A DNA stretch of 64,000 bases from Methanococcus voltae PS (GCF_024807035.1 NZ_JANUCQ010000004.1:62001-126000), one strand, 5' to 3'; shown: positions 7,891 through 18,047, counted from the first letter of the stretch. The notes: a model not told the origin generated them from the sequence alone. Numbers and translations: made by a program.

Positions 7891-9924
7891 TTATTCAATT
7901 TTTTCAACTTTTACAGCACATATTTTAAGTTCTGCGGTTTTTGAAACTGGATCGTATGCAGAATTCGTTAATTTGTTAGTAGGTTCTTCATTAAAGTGGA
8001 ATGACATGTATACTACGCCTTTTACAATATCGTCAGATACTCTCGCAATAGCTTTTACGTCGCCTCTTTTTGATGAAACTTTAACAGTTTCGCCAGCTTT
8101 GATACCTAAATTGTTAGCGTCTTCGATGTTCATTTCTATGAAGTTCTCATCGATTTCGTTTGTGATGCTTTCACATCTTCTGGTCATAGTTCCTGAGTTA
8201 TAGTGGAATATGATTCTACCAGTTGTTAATATCAATGGATATTCTTCACTTGCCATTTCTGCTGGGTCTTTGTGCTCAACAGGGCAAATTTTACCTAATC
8301 CGTTAGGTCTTAAGAATTTACCTTCGTGTAAGAATACGGTTCCAGGGTGGTCTGGTGTTTTACAAGGCCATTGTAAACCGTCGATACCTAATCTTTCGAA
8401 TGACATTCCCGCATATTGTGGGATTACTTTTGCCATTTCGTCGAATATATCGCTTGCACTTTCGAAAGCGAATTTATCGCCGTATCCCATTCTTTGAGCA
8501 AGTTCTTTAACAACTACCCAATCAGGAACAGCTTCTCCAGGAGCTTCTACAGCTTTTCTGATTCTTTGAACTCTTCTTTCAGTGTTTGTGAAAGTTCCGT
8601 CTTTTTCAGCCCAACAAGCAGCAGGTAAAACTACGTCAGCTAATTTTCCTGTATCAGTTAAGAAAATATCTTGAACTACGAGGAAATCTAACTCGCCTAA
8701 GGCGTGTTTAACGTGGTTTATATCAGCATCTGCCACCATTGGGTCTTCACCCACGATGTGTAAGTATTTGAATCCTTTACCCATTCTTTCGAACATTTCA
8801 GGACCCATTAAACCTACTTCTGGGCTTAAACCTTCAACGCCCCATAATTCTTCTAATTTTGAGGTCATTTCGCCTACTTTTTGGTAACCTGGGTATACAT
8901 TAGGTAATGCACCCATGTCACATGCACCTTGAACGTTATTTTGACCTCTTAATGGGTTAACACCAGCTCCTCTTTTACCGAGGTTACCAGTAATCATTGC
9001 AAGGTTACAGCATGATTTAACGTTATCTACACCGAATGTATATTCAGTAACACCTAAACAGTACATGATAGCTGCTTTATCCGCATTTGCGTATAATCTT
9101 GCAGCTTCTCTGATTGTTTCTGCAGGTATTCCTGAAATTTTAGCAACTTCTTCAGGTGTGTATTTTGAAACTACTTCTTTTAATTCATCGAAGTTTTCAG
9201 TTCTATTTTTGATGAACTCGTCATCTGTTAAACCTTCTGTAATAATAACGTTCATTATAGCGTTCATTAAATCAATGTTTGAACCAGGAATTAACTTCAT
9301 ATGGATATCTGCCATTTTTGAAGTGTGTGTTTTCCTTGGGTCAATTGCTATAATTTTTGTTCCGTTATCTTTAGCTTTCACGATACTTCTTGCAACTAAT
9401 GGGTGTGCTTCAAAAGTATTGGAGCCGTAGATAAATAATACGTCTGCTTCTGCCAAATCTCCGATGGAGTTGGTCATTGCACCAGAACCAAAGCATTCGC
9501 CAAGTCCTGTAACAGTAGGCGCGTGTCATATACGTGCACAGTGGTCTACGTTGTTAGTTTTCATAACCACTCTTGCAAATTTCTGGAGTGCGTAACTTTC
9601 TTCGTTAGCACCTCTAGCACAGGAGAAGAAACCTACTTCGTCAGGGTTGTATCCTTTTAATTTACTTGCGATTAAGTCTAATGCTTCTTCCCAAGTTGAT
9701 TCAACCAATTCGCCGTTCTTTCTGATTAAAGGAACAGTAAGTCTATCTTCACTGTGTACAAACTCGTAGCAATAGTTACCTTTTATACAAACTTTCCCTT
9801 GGTTTACAGGGTGTCTTTTAAAAGGGTGGGTGTCTACAAGTTTGCCGTCTTTAACTACTAAGTCAATACCGCAACCAGTACCACAGTAAGGGCACACAGT
9901 ATGGACTACTTTAAATTCAGTCAC
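7891..9924 (-). CDS. fdhA: Formate dehydrogenase alpha subunit FdhA, selenocysteine-containing
   Basis: 677 aa when the in-frame TGA at 9528-9526 is read as selenocysteine (U133): [25 protein letters not shown]. The same reading frame continues with strong FdhA similarity on both sides, so this is not a frameshift. It is a molybdopterin (W or Mo) enzyme oxidising formate to CO2; U133 is the metal ligand. The N-terminus holds a [4Fe-4S] motif (CPYCGTGCG...CIKGNYC). The C-terminal molybdopterin-dinucleotide domain includes [17 protein letters not shown]. The start is GTG 9924, 5 nt after GGTGAT. fdhB follows. No canonical SECIS hairpin was found in the 149-nt gap after it or just upstream. Confidence 0.95.
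9526..9528 (-). other. fdhA: Selenocysteine UGA codon of fdhA
   Basis: Minus-strand TGA within VDHCARI-U-HAPTVTG, the known position of the Mo/W-ligating residue in formate dehydrogenases. Cys homologs have C here. Confidence 0.93.
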
Positions 9925-10558
9925 TATATCACCGTTTAAATGAATAGTTCTTAAAAAAAGCTAAATTAGAAATTCAAGGTATAAACTACGATAATACGTA
10001 AAAATAAAGCATATGACCTTATATATTATATTAAATTCGTGTAGGGATTGAACTTTAATATAAAATATAGTATGCTTATTTATTTTTTTATTTTTTATTT
10101 TTAGGGTCCGTATTATCCGTTATATTATTTTGAATTAACCAATTTAAAATATTTTAAGAAAATAATTCATATATGGGTTGTTAAATTAATTTTAGCAATT
10201 TATTAGTATTTATTTATCAAAGATTAATTAATTTAGATGTTATTTTTATATGGTTATTCTATTTTCATTATTTTTTATATTCTTCATCAAATGTTATTCA
10301 AAACACATACGATATATATGTGAATATAGTGGTCTTGTGGGACACTACCCTCACATATGTTATTTATAATATATCCAAATGTCGAATTAATTTAAAAAAA
10401 AAGGTTTAAATATAATGTGTAACCATATATGATTATAATACTATACGATGTAAGTATATATAGTTAACTATTTTTTATAATAATACATTATTAAACGTAT
10501 TTAAACTTAAAAATGAATAAATTTGTTTTTTTTAAATATTAAAAAGTTTTAAAAAGTT
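9925..10558. other. 634-bp region upstream of fdhA with a structured element
   Basis: No gene. On the minus strand, TATA-like CTATATATAC lies near 10450-10465, which could start the fdhA transcript and would leave a ~0.5-kb leader containing the compound hairpin at 10316-10358. The hairpin is far more GC-rich than its surroundings. Confidence 0.5.
10316..10358. ncRNA. Compound hairpin upstream of fdhA (candidate leader RNA structure or small RNA)
   Basis: Outer 8-bp arms (ATATGTGA / TCACATAT), a 3x3 internal loop (ATA opposite CCC), an inner 5-bp stem (TAGTG / CACTA), a bulged base and two further pairs closing a 6-nt loop. It is symmetrical enough that either strand could fold. It is about 390 nt before the fdhA start. 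It does not match the archaeal SECIS consensus that I know (GAA opposite A below a short GC stem), so I call it only a structured element. Confidence 0.4.
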
Positions 10559-11500
10559 TTATATTAAAATTACATCTTTTGATAATTTTTTAGCCTTTTC
10601 TAAAAACTTTTCAGGCGCCATATTTGGAAAAAGGTCCACAAAACATATATCTATCGAATTGGAACCATTAATATCGTTAATACCTAATAATATATCTGAA
10701 GGCATATTGTTAAAATTTAAATCCATAAAGTCCGAGTGAATTATTTCAACCTTGTTATTTTCAAATATTTCTTCACCAAAATTTATCTTCAAATTGTACT
10801 CTAAATCATAAAGTGCTATTTTATTTATGTCTGAAAAAATAACTTTTTTAGCACCTTTTTTTAAAGCTACCATCCCTAGGGTACCACAGCCACAGAAACC
10901 ATCTAATACCACCTTATCTTTTAAATTTAGTCGTTCTATTTTATTTATTTTTGGATTAAATGGTCTAGGAAATTCAATATGTAATTTTGATTGATTTTTG
11001 CACGCTATAACGCACGTAGATAGTGATTTTAATGTAAATATATCACATCGAAAGTCGTCCCCAACAAGCAACTCGTTTAAATTTTCAGAATTATTCGCCT
11101 TTTTTTCTTTGGAATTGGATATAACAGATTTTACTTCGGGTATTTTTATAATTTCATTTGCACAGTCCTTTGATACGTAATTATTTAACAAAACTAAATC
11201 ATTTTTCGATAAAACAGGGGCATATTTTAAAGGATAACCTGCTTCAATCATCGGCATACCCAAATCTTTTAAGGCTATATTATCCCCATTTACCCCGTCG
11301 GGTAGTTCATTGTAGTCCATTATTACATTGGCAACGTCTAACATTACATCATCTATTTGAGCACGTCCACAGTTACAATTTCGCTTTCTTTCATTTAAAT
11401 TAAGTTTTTTTATTGGAATAGTCTTTGAAATTGGCGTATTGCAATCGTCACACGGTTTATATGACTTTATTTTTTGTATGATTTCGCCCCTTGATATCAT
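10559..11500 (-). CDS. Cys-rich SAM-dependent methyltransferase-like protein
   Basis: 313 aa. The C-terminal half has a SAM-binding motif (VVLDGFCGCGTLGMVALKKGAKKVIFSDIN, ~residues 190-220) in the Met-10/TRM5-like style, then a FVDLFP motif in the usual catalytic strand position. The N-terminal half carries two close Cys sites (CDDC and CNC), likely to bind zinc or an Fe-S cluster, and NIALKDLGMPMIEAGYPLKYAPVLS, which I do not recognise. The start ATG follows GGTGGG. An RNA methyltransferase role is a reasonable guess; substrate unknown. Confidence 0.65.
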   Translation of the reverse strand: MISRGEIIQKIKSYKPCDDCNTPISKTIPIKKLNLNERKRNCNCGRAQIDDVMLDVANVIMDYNELPDGVNGDNIALKDLGMPMIEAGYPLKYAPVLSKNDLVLLNNYVSKDCANEIIKIPEVKSVISNSKEKKANNSENLNELLVGDDFRCDIFTLKSLSTCVIACKNQSKLHIEFPRPFNPKINKIERLNLKDKVVLDGFCGCGTLGMVALKKGAKKVIFSDINKIALYDLEYNLKINFGEEIFENNKVEIIHSDFMDLNFNNMPSDILLGINDINGSNSIDICFVDLFPNMAPEKFLEKAKKLSKDVILI

Positions 11501-11664
11501 AATTTCCCACCAAATAAAATTACTGAATTAATATCACAAATTAAGTTACATCATATACTGAATTAATATAATTTTGTAAAAACAGTTATATCTATATTAT
11601 TAAATAAATCAATTGAGAAACTATATAAATCAAAACAAAAAATTATAAAAAAAGTAAAAAATAA

Positions 11665-13836
11665 TTATCGATATTTATTCATAAATTCAGGAATAAATTC
11701 GATTGCATCTTTTTTCGTAAGTGTCATAAATCCATTTTTAAGATATTTACGACTCACCATTTCTTTACCGACCCATTCAGAGAATCTACGGTCTTGAATT
11801 ATCACAACTCCGTAGTCATCTTCAGTTCTTATTAATCTACCTATCATTTGGACAACTGTTCTAGACATTATGTGGAAAGAAGTCATTAAAAATGCTCTCC
11901 AATGTGCATTTGGTACTCTTCTTCGTAATTTATTCTCTATTAAGCTTTGCTCTTTATTTAAAAGTGGTGTAGGTACTGGGAATGGTAAACTATCAATTAT
12001 TACTGCAGTTAGGGCTTCTCCTGGTATATCAACACCTTCGGCAAATCTACCAGTTGCAAGTAACAAACCGCCGTATTTTTCGAAGTCGCTTTTTAATTTT
12101 TTGGCTTCTTTGCCGTCCATCCCTTGTTGATAGCAATGTATATTGTTTTTATACCCTTTCATTAAAAAGTAATTATAAGCTGAATTTAAGTCCCCAAAAC
12201 TTTTAAAAAGTATTAGTGTGTTACCATCACAAGCTTTTACTAATTTGTACAGATTTTCATTAGAATTTTTACGATTTGTTATATTATCATCGCGTGATTT
12301 AAATTTCATATCTACGCCATCAGATAATGCAATTATCTTTCGTCGTTCTTTGGAAAACGGACTATCTAGTACTAAATTAGTAGTTTTATCCATTCCCGTT
12401 TTCATTGCGTGAATATTTAAATCCCCTAATGTAGCAGAACAGTGTATTACGGACGCTCCGTCGTATAAATTCTTTAATATGGAAGATACCAGTACAGGTT
12501 CACATAAAACCTTATTCTCATTTCTATAAATTACGTAATTACTATTTACGTTTCTTAAGCCCATTACATCATCAATAAAGTCTGAAAGTGGCATATCGTT
12601 TATTCTCTTTTCAGTTACGAACTGCAATTCTAATGGGACTAAAGCATTATTCTCTATTTTAAATTTAAAGTCTTTTCTATCTAACTCAACATTTTCTTCA
12701 AATTTCTTAATTTTCTTTTGAATATCGCTAATTTCATAATATCCTTCGAGTAATGTGCCTAAAATTGCTACATCTTCTTTCATTCCGAAAGATGTTATTT
12801 TTTCACCGTTATGTACCAAAAATTGTTTGAAATCTTTGTCCTTTCCAAAAGTGTGTACATAATTTTCGATTATTTCCCAGAATTGTTTATCTGATGCGCC
12901 TTCATCTCCGTAACCGTATCTATCAATTGCTTTTCTAATTCTAAGCGGTGCATAATTATAGGCCATATATCTAAGTCTACCGAGTGCCATTTTCGGATTA
13001 ATAGTTATTGTAGCCGAATTTCTGATACTACCCTCTAATTTATGGGCTTCATCTACAATTACTATATTTGTCCTCTTCTTTTTGTCGATTTCCTCTTTTA
13101 AATAGTAATATATACTGTTATTCATAATTACGATATCTGCATCTAAACAATCTATTTTTACTTTTTGGTACTCACAAGCACATATTGGACAATAATACCT
13201 AACATAATCGTCACTTAACCGTAATTCTTCTTTTTTTGTCCCACACTCGCAAATTGGCTTTCGATTTGGTCTGTATCTACAGTGTCTATTTAATTGGCAG
13301 TATAAACGATTTGCTTTGTCTCCTTTTGATTTACAGAAGAAATTTCCCTTCCCCATCATAAATGATACTTTTAAATTGTGCTTTAATGAATTTAAATCTT
13401 CCAATATACGCTCTTGCTGGTCTATTGTTTCGGTGAGTATTATAATCCTATTACCTCGTTCTGCGAAATATAGAGAAGGTATAAGGTAAGATAAGGTTTT
13501 TCCCACTCCAGTAGGTGCTTCAACTACTAAATTTTTATGAATTTTTAAATTAGATGTTTTATTATTGCCATTACTCCCATCTTCATTGTTTTTGGAATTT
13601 TTTGACTTTAAAGCGTTATCTAATTCATTTTTCCTATTATTTACGATGCAATTATATATATTTTCCATAAAAGTTATTTGCTGTGGTCTCATACTATTGT
13701 ATGGGAATTTGTTATTAATATATTCCTTAAATTCATAAAAATCATAATTTTTAGATGATTTGTAAGATTTAGAGTCGTAATCATTGGAATCTTTTGTATA
13801 TGTATCTAAATTATTATTTTTATTGTTATAATTCAT
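11665..13836 (-). CDS. XPD/DinG-type superfamily 2 DNA helicase with Fe-S domain
   Basis: 723 aa. Motifs in order: RPQQ (Q-like), Walker A APTGVGKT (~110), Fe-S/Cys-rich insertion (several Cys between ~175 and 225, including CRYRPNRKPICECG and CPICAC), DEAH box VDEAHKLEG, SATLGDL, LLATGRFAEGVDIPG, and motif VI VVQMIGRLIRTEDDYG. This is an ATP-dependent 5'-3' DNA helicase of the DEAD_2 family, acting in DNA repair or replication. The N-terminal ~35 residues are low-complexity (Asn/Tyr/Ser/Lys). The start ATG follows GGTGATTTA. The extra Cys pairs suggest a zinc site beside the Fe-S cluster. Confidence 0.88.
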   Translation of the reverse strand: MNYNNKNNNLDTYTKDSNDYDSKSYKSSKNYDFYEFKEYINNKFPYNSMRPQQITFMENIYNCIVNNRKNELDNALKSKNSKNNEDGSNGNNKTSNLKIHKNLVVEAPTGVGKTLSYLIPSLYFAERGNRIIILTETIDQQERILEDLNSLKHNLKVSFMMGKGNFFCKSKGDKANRLYCQLNRHCRYRPNRKPICECGTKKEELRLSDDYVRYYCPICACEYQKVKIDCLDADIVIMNNSIYYYLKEEIDKKKRTNIVIVDEAHKLEGSIRNSATITINPKMALGRLRYMAYNYAPLRIRKAIDRYGYGDEGASDKQFWEIIENYVHTFGKDKDFKQFLVHNGEKITSFGMKEDVAILGTLLEGYYEISDIQKKIKKFEENVELDRKDFKFKIENNALVPLELQFVTEKRINDMPLSDFIDDVMGLRNVNSNYVIYRNENKVLCEPVLVSSILKNLYDGASVIHCSATLGDLNIHAMKTGMDKTTNLVLDSPFSKERRKIIALSDGVDMKFKSRDDNITNRKNSNENLYKLVKACDGNTLILFKSFGDLNSAYNYFLMKGYKNNIHCYQQGMDGKEAKKLKSDFEKYGGLLLATGRFAEGVDIPGEALTAVIIDSLPFPVPTPLLNKEQSLIENKLRRRVPNAHWRAFLMTSFHIMSRTVVQMIGRLIRTEDDYGVVIIQDRRFSEWVGKEMVSRKYLKNGFMTLTKKDAIEFIPEFMNKYR

Positions 13837-13997
13837 TAAATCACCGATAATTAAAATATTAAAAGTTGAAATAAAATATGGATTAAATAAATATTGAATA
13901 TATCGTATAAAAATTTGTCTAATTATTTTAAACTATACTCTAAAAAGGTTTATATATAAACTAAAAATAAAAAATAAGATAAAAAAATAAAGATATT

Positions 13998-14690
13998 TTA
14001 TTCATAGAATTTGATAGTACTATGATATTCGTACGGGTTTGCTTGTACATATAACCTTCCAGTACCAAAGTTCGAAATATGAAGATATCCAGAGCCCGTG
14101 GTCGATGTTGCTACAAACCTATCATCCATATATCTACTAGATACTGGCCAAAGGTCCACGGATACCACATAAAACAATGTAGGGATAGGTTCTGCGGTAA
14201 ATTCTACGATATTTGGCAATATTGTATCGATATCATTGGAAACCACCCTACCGTCACTAGATATGACGTTTCCTTCGATAACGGTATATTCTATACCATT
14301 GCTATCCACTGCTCTAAATTTGCTATCAACGGGGTTTGAAGAATCATAGATTTTACAGAAACCCATCCATAACTCTCCCGTATAGGTACCCGAAGGTATT
14401 TCTGGCGTGTTATTGGTATTATTCGTGTTATTTGTTGGTGGTGTTGGAGTATCGCCACCCGTATTTGTATCATTTGTATTATTTACAGGATTATCGATAG
14501 TGTCGTTGGTATTATTCGTAGAGATTAAATCTTCTGTCTGGTTAAAAAAACCATCGACAAATTTCGTGCTATTTATGGGAGCCATAGATTCCTTAACTCC
14601 TGAAACGTAAGTATAGCCCGCTATAGAAGCCACAGCAATTGCTACAACCACTAATACTATTATTTCAAGAGATATTTGTCCTCGTTTCAA
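13998..14690 (-). CDS. Class III signal peptide (type IV pilin-like) protein, paralog 1
   Basis: 230 aa from a TTG start at 14690 with GAGGG 5 nt upstream; this gives the usual short N-terminus MKRGQISLE. The class III signal is KRG/QISLEIIVL, cut after Gly by EppA, and the hydrophobic pilin helix follows (to ~residue 25). Residues ~45-95 are a Thr/Asn/Pro-rich linker with repeated NNTN blocks (N-glycosylation sequons). The C-terminal domain (GELWMGFCKIYDSSNP...AVDSNGIEYT...SSDGRVVSND) is shared with the proteins at 17153-17824 and 26470-27141. Secreted surface filament or adhesin role is inferred. Confidence 0.8.
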   Translation of the reverse strand: MKRGQISLEIIVLVVVAIAVASIAGYTYVSGVKESMAPINSTKFVDGFFNQTEDLISTNNTNDTIDNPVNNTNDTNTGGDTPTPPTNNTNNTNNTPEIPSGTYTGELWMGFCKIYDSSNPVDSKFRAVDSNGIEYTVIEGNVISSDGRVVSNDIDTILPNIVEFTAEPIPTLFYVVSVDLWPVSSRYMDDRFVATSTTGSGYLHISNFGTGRLYVQANPYEYHSTIKFYE

Positions 14691-14955
14691 ATTAACCCTC
14701 TTAAAATGTAATAATTTGTAAAATATAATATATAAATATATACTCATATAAAAATCATATTAAAAAATATACAACGTTTATCAAAATACGTAATTAGTAA
14801 GTTAGTAGTGTGTTAACAATTAAATATTTATGATTCCAACTTATTTTACTTTATTAAGAATATTATATATAATTTATTATATAATCCTTTAAAAATATAA
14901 AATACCTTAAAAACTAAAAAATTAAAAAATAAATAGAAAAATAAATAATAGTAAA

Positions 14956-15453
14956 TTAATCTAAATAATTGTTTTCAATATCCTTATATTCACTATATTT
15001 TACAAAATATTGCTCAATTTCTTCAGATTTGATGGTATAAAGATATTCTTTTAATAGCTCATATGCGCCTAATAACTTATCCCGAGGAGCTTTCTCAAAA
15101 ATTTCCTTGGATAAACATATTGAAGCCATTAAATCCTTATAAATTAACTTATTGCCTTTAAACGTTAAATGAATTTGATATTCTCGTTTATCTTTTTCTG
15201 ACTGCGATTTACATACATAGCCTTTTTTATATAATCTATGGTACATTTCTGTTACAGAAGAATTTGCAACATTCATATGTTTTGCAATATCTGAAAAAGA
15301 AGGACTATTTAGTGTATGTATCGCATATAAATAGTCTAACTGTATTATTGTAAGCTTTGAATACTCTTCTTCGATATTTGGAAAATTTTTTTTAGAAATT
15401 TCAATTTGTCGACCCATCAACATATGTAAAAATATTCCAAAATCCTCAATCAT
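14956..15453 (-). CDS. MarR-family transcriptional regulator
   Basis: 165 aa. A winged-helix DNA-binding core is visible: SFSDIAKHMNVANSSVTEMYHRLYKKGYV (recognition helix), then the wing SEKDKREYQIHLTFKGNKLI. The ends are helical and should form the dimer interface. No strong Shine-Dalgarno precedes the ATG at 15453. It lies between a pilin gene and the EppA-like gene on the same strand, so it may control surface genes, but the target is not shown by the sequence. Confidence 0.8.
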   Translation of the reverse strand: MIEDFGIFLHMLMGRQIEISKKNFPNIEEEYSKLTIIQLDYLYAIHTLNSPSFSDIAKHMNVANSSVTEMYHRLYKKGYVCKSQSEKDKREYQIHLTFKGNKLIYKDLMASICLSKEIFEKAPRDKLLGAYELLKEYLYTIKSEEIEQYFVKYSEYKDIENNYLD

Positions 15454-15742
15454 CGATTCGTGGATTGTAACATCGCAATTAACGTCGTTAATAACCTTAT
15501 TTTTTTTGGTTATAAGTTTATTATTTTTAGCCGTATTATCCCACTTTTAAGTTTTTAAATAAGATTAAATAAGATTATATAAGATTAAATAATTTTAAAA
15601 AATATAACTATTTAATTTGTCATATATTTAAAACATATTTAATTAATATATAATTCTTATACCTATTTGCTATTTAACGTTTTAGTTATATGTTTTAGTC
15701 TTAGAAGTGGTTATGACATTATTTATTTTTTATTTCCGCCGT

Positions 15743-16681
15743 TTAATGAACTAAATTATCTATAAGTAGGAATAATATAGGTTTTTTTACAAACCAAAAT
15801 ATTATGTAAGACATTGTAATAAACAACATGAATGGAATATGGGGGGTAACCCATACTTTTTTGTCTTGGATTTTTGAATTTTCCAATAGTGCGTTATCAT
15901 AGCTAAGCTTGTGCTTCATACTAGTTGATAACTCACCAATTTCCGAAATATCGATATAATTTTCATTATTTAAATTAAAATTATCTAACTTATTTGTATT
16001 GCCCTGATTACTTAAATTACTTAAACTATCTAAATTAATTAAACTATCTAAATTACTTAAATTATTCATATAAGGATTTCTAACCTTATTTTTAAATCCT
16101 GCGCTTATCAAAGACTTTTTATCATAACATACTACATTATCTGTAGGTTTTACATCTTTCTCGCTTTTTTTAATCGATGTAGCCAACCTTGAAAAACTTT
16201 GTAAGCTAAGGTCTTCATAATCCGACGGGTCATTTTTGTAATTTACAATTAGGAAATAAAGTGGAATAGGAATTACAAAAAGCACTGAATCCAAAAATAT
16301 CGACGAAGAAATAAGGAAACCGCTTAAATAAGATAATCCTATTAAATACTTTGTTTCTTGTCCATCCATCAAATTGCCATGGTAAAGTGCCAACGCAATG
16401 AAGTAGTACATTATTAATGATAATGCGTAATAAGAACCAGACATTACGAAAGATGCAATAAATAAAACTATACCTAAATTTGCAAGTATTTTGGCGTAAC
16501 TTTTAATGTAATTTGCAAGTGTTAATATCAGTATTCCTAAAAATTCAATGCTGTTGAAGTGAATTAATGCACCTAAATAAAGCATTGATATCCAAAAGAT
16601 GTCATAAAATTTCTTTCCTCTTAATTCAAAATATAGTCCTGCAATTATGCAAAAAAAACCATAAATATATTCTATGCTCAT
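15743..16681 (-). CDS. EppA-like archaeal prepilin peptidase (A24-type membrane aspartyl protease)
   Basis: 312 aa with about six membrane helices before residue ~145 and one at the C-terminus (~285-305). The membrane layout, the ELRGKKFYDIFW segment after helix 1 (the first catalytic Asp position of A24 enzymes) and DGQETKYLIGLSYL (aligned with GGADAKALxALxxL, the second) suggest EppA, which cleaves class III signals. At the second site I read Glu where Asp is expected; alignment by eye could be off. A ~110-residue cytoplasmic loop contains a Leu-Ser-Asn repeat (NLSNLDSLINLDSLSNLSN), encoded by slippage-prone DNA. It sits between two QISLE pilin genes, which fits. Confidence 0.6.
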   Translation of the reverse strand: MSIEYIYGFFCIIAGLYFELRGKKFYDIFWISMLYLGALIHFNSIEFLGILILTLANYIKSYAKILANLGIVLFIASFVMSGSYYALSLIMYYFIALALYHGNLMDGQETKYLIGLSYLSGFLISSSIFLDSVLFVIPIPLYFLIVNYKNDPSDYEDLSLQSFSRLATSIKKSEKDVKPTDNVVCYDKKSLISAGFKNKVRNPYMNNLSNLDSLINLDSLSNLSNQGNTNKLDNFNLNNENYIDISEIGELSTSMKHKLSYDNALLENSKIQDKKVWVTPHIPFMLFITMSYIIFWFVKKPILFLLIDNLVH

Positions 16682-17152
16682 AATATCATCATTTTTGGGG
16701 ATAATTCAATAATATATGTTTTTATACTAAATTTATACTAAATTAATACATAATCTTTTTATACTTAATCTTAAATTGCTTAAATTTTTAAAATAGTTAA
16801 TATATTCAAAATAATTAAAATAATTAAGAAATATTCCTTTATTAAATTATATAATACATTTTGATTATTATTCGGAGATATTACTTTATAAATGTATTAT
16901 AATATTATGTATCTAGGACTATATATAGTTTTAATTGTATCGTAACTATTAATTAAGTTAAAAAAATTAAAACCTTTAAATTCTAAAATACCTAAAAATA
17001 TTGGTTAAAAATTAATTAGGATTTTAAATACCCGGTTTTTTATATTGTTGTTATGTTTGCATTCGATAGTCTAATATATGGCGTATGTAATATATATTAT
17101 CATAAATATATATTATACTAATTATAGTGATTTTATGTTACAAGGTGATACT
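16682..17152. other. 471-bp divergent intergenic region
   Basis: It separates the EppA-like gene (minus) and a pilin gene (plus). AT-rich, with several TATA-like stretches. I see no strong symmetrical site and no open reading frame. Confidence 0.45.
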
Positions 17153-17824
17153 TTGAGACGAGGACAAATATCTCTTGAAATGATAATTATTACCTTGGTT
17201 GTATTAGGTTCTGTATCGATACTAGGATATACATACATTAACGGAGTTGAAGAAACATCTGCCATCTTAGCCAATACCTCTGTAATAAGTGGTTATTCCG
17301 TGGGTGGTCCCAGTAACTCAAGTAATATAGATACTGAAGACCCTAATGAAACCGATGATGATAATGATGAAGAAGATTCTGATGAAACCGATGATGAAGA
17401 CGAATATGAAGGGGAAATACGGATTAAAAATTGTTTACTAGATAGTTCAAATTTCCAAGCTACGAGCAAATACGATGTTGTATATACAATAAAAGATGGT
17501 GAAGTGGTGTCAAACGACGGTTCAGCAGTTACGACACAACCTGAGAAAAAGGGTAATCATTACGTATTATATAATATTGAAGAAATATCTGTGAAGCCAT
17601 TATATAATAAAAATTATCAAATTCAAGTTGATAACAAAAAAATACCCAATATTCAGCAGAGAAGTTTTGAAGCCGAAATAGACGATAATGAAGACGAAAG
17701 TACACTTGGAATTATTCACGTTAAAATATTCAATAACGGAGACATTATATTATATATCTTGCCACACAATTTCATAGGCGAGTTGGACTTTGATGATGAA
17801 GACGATGATGAAGACGATGATTAA
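17153..17824 (+). CDS. Class III signal peptide (pilin-like) protein with acidic repeats, paralog 2
   Basis: 223 aa from TTG 17153 with AAGGTGAT just upstream, giving MRRGQISLEMIIITL, a typical class III signal and N-terminal pilin helix. Residues ~65-95 and the extreme C-terminus are runs of Asp/Glu (DETDDDNDEEDSDETDDEDE; C-terminal DDEDDDEDDD). The middle domain GEIRIKNCLLDSSNF...VVYTIKDGEVVSNDGSAV matches the other two paralogs. The acidic tails could bind cations at the cell surface. The GRxQISLE start is near identical in DNA to the copy at 14690. Confidence 0.8.
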   Translation: MRRGQISLEMIIITLVVLGSVSILGYTYINGVEETSAILANTSVISGYSVGGPSNSSNIDTEDPNETDDDNDEEDSDETDDEDEYEGEIRIKNCLLDSSNFQATSKYDVVYTIKDGEVVSNDGSAVTTQPEKKGNHYVLYNIEEISVKPLYNKNYQIQVDNKKIPNIQQRSFEAEIDDNEDESTLGIIHVKIFNNGDIILYILPHNFIGELDFDDEDDDEDDD

Positions 17825-17949
17825 TTATAAAATTAAAAATAAATTAAAATAAATGGATAATTAAAAATAATTGCATTTAAAACTTTAAAACTTTAAAACT
17901 TTAAATTCTATTTTTTTCATTATTTTTTCGAAATTTTTTTATTTAGATA

Positions 17950-18004
17950 GGTATTTATACCGAAAAGTCTTATCTTAATACTATTATTTAGGGATTACCT
18001 AAAT
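17950..18004. promoter_or_regulatory. Two inverted repeats upstream of the MATE gene
   Basis: GGTATTTATACC at 17950-17961 is a perfect palindrome, and 17986-18004 has 7-bp arms ATTTAGG / CCTAAAT around GATTA. They lie 44-98 nt before the start of the exporter. Likely operators for a drug- or metabolite-responsive repressor; the MarR protein at 14956-15453 is one candidate, unproven. Confidence 0.4.
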
Positions 18005-18047
18005 ATTAATTTACATCAATAAAAATACTTTACACACAGGTGAACTT

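Noticed and set aside
9477-9528. Apparent stop that splits fdhA into two reading frames
   Set aside because: The TGA is in frame and sits exactly at the known selenocysteine position, with homology on both sides. It is recoding, not a mutation or sequencing error.
10316-10358. Hairpin called as the fdhA SECIS
   Set aside because: It lacks the GAA opposite A internal loop and short GC helix of archaeal SECIS elements, so I list it only as a structured element.
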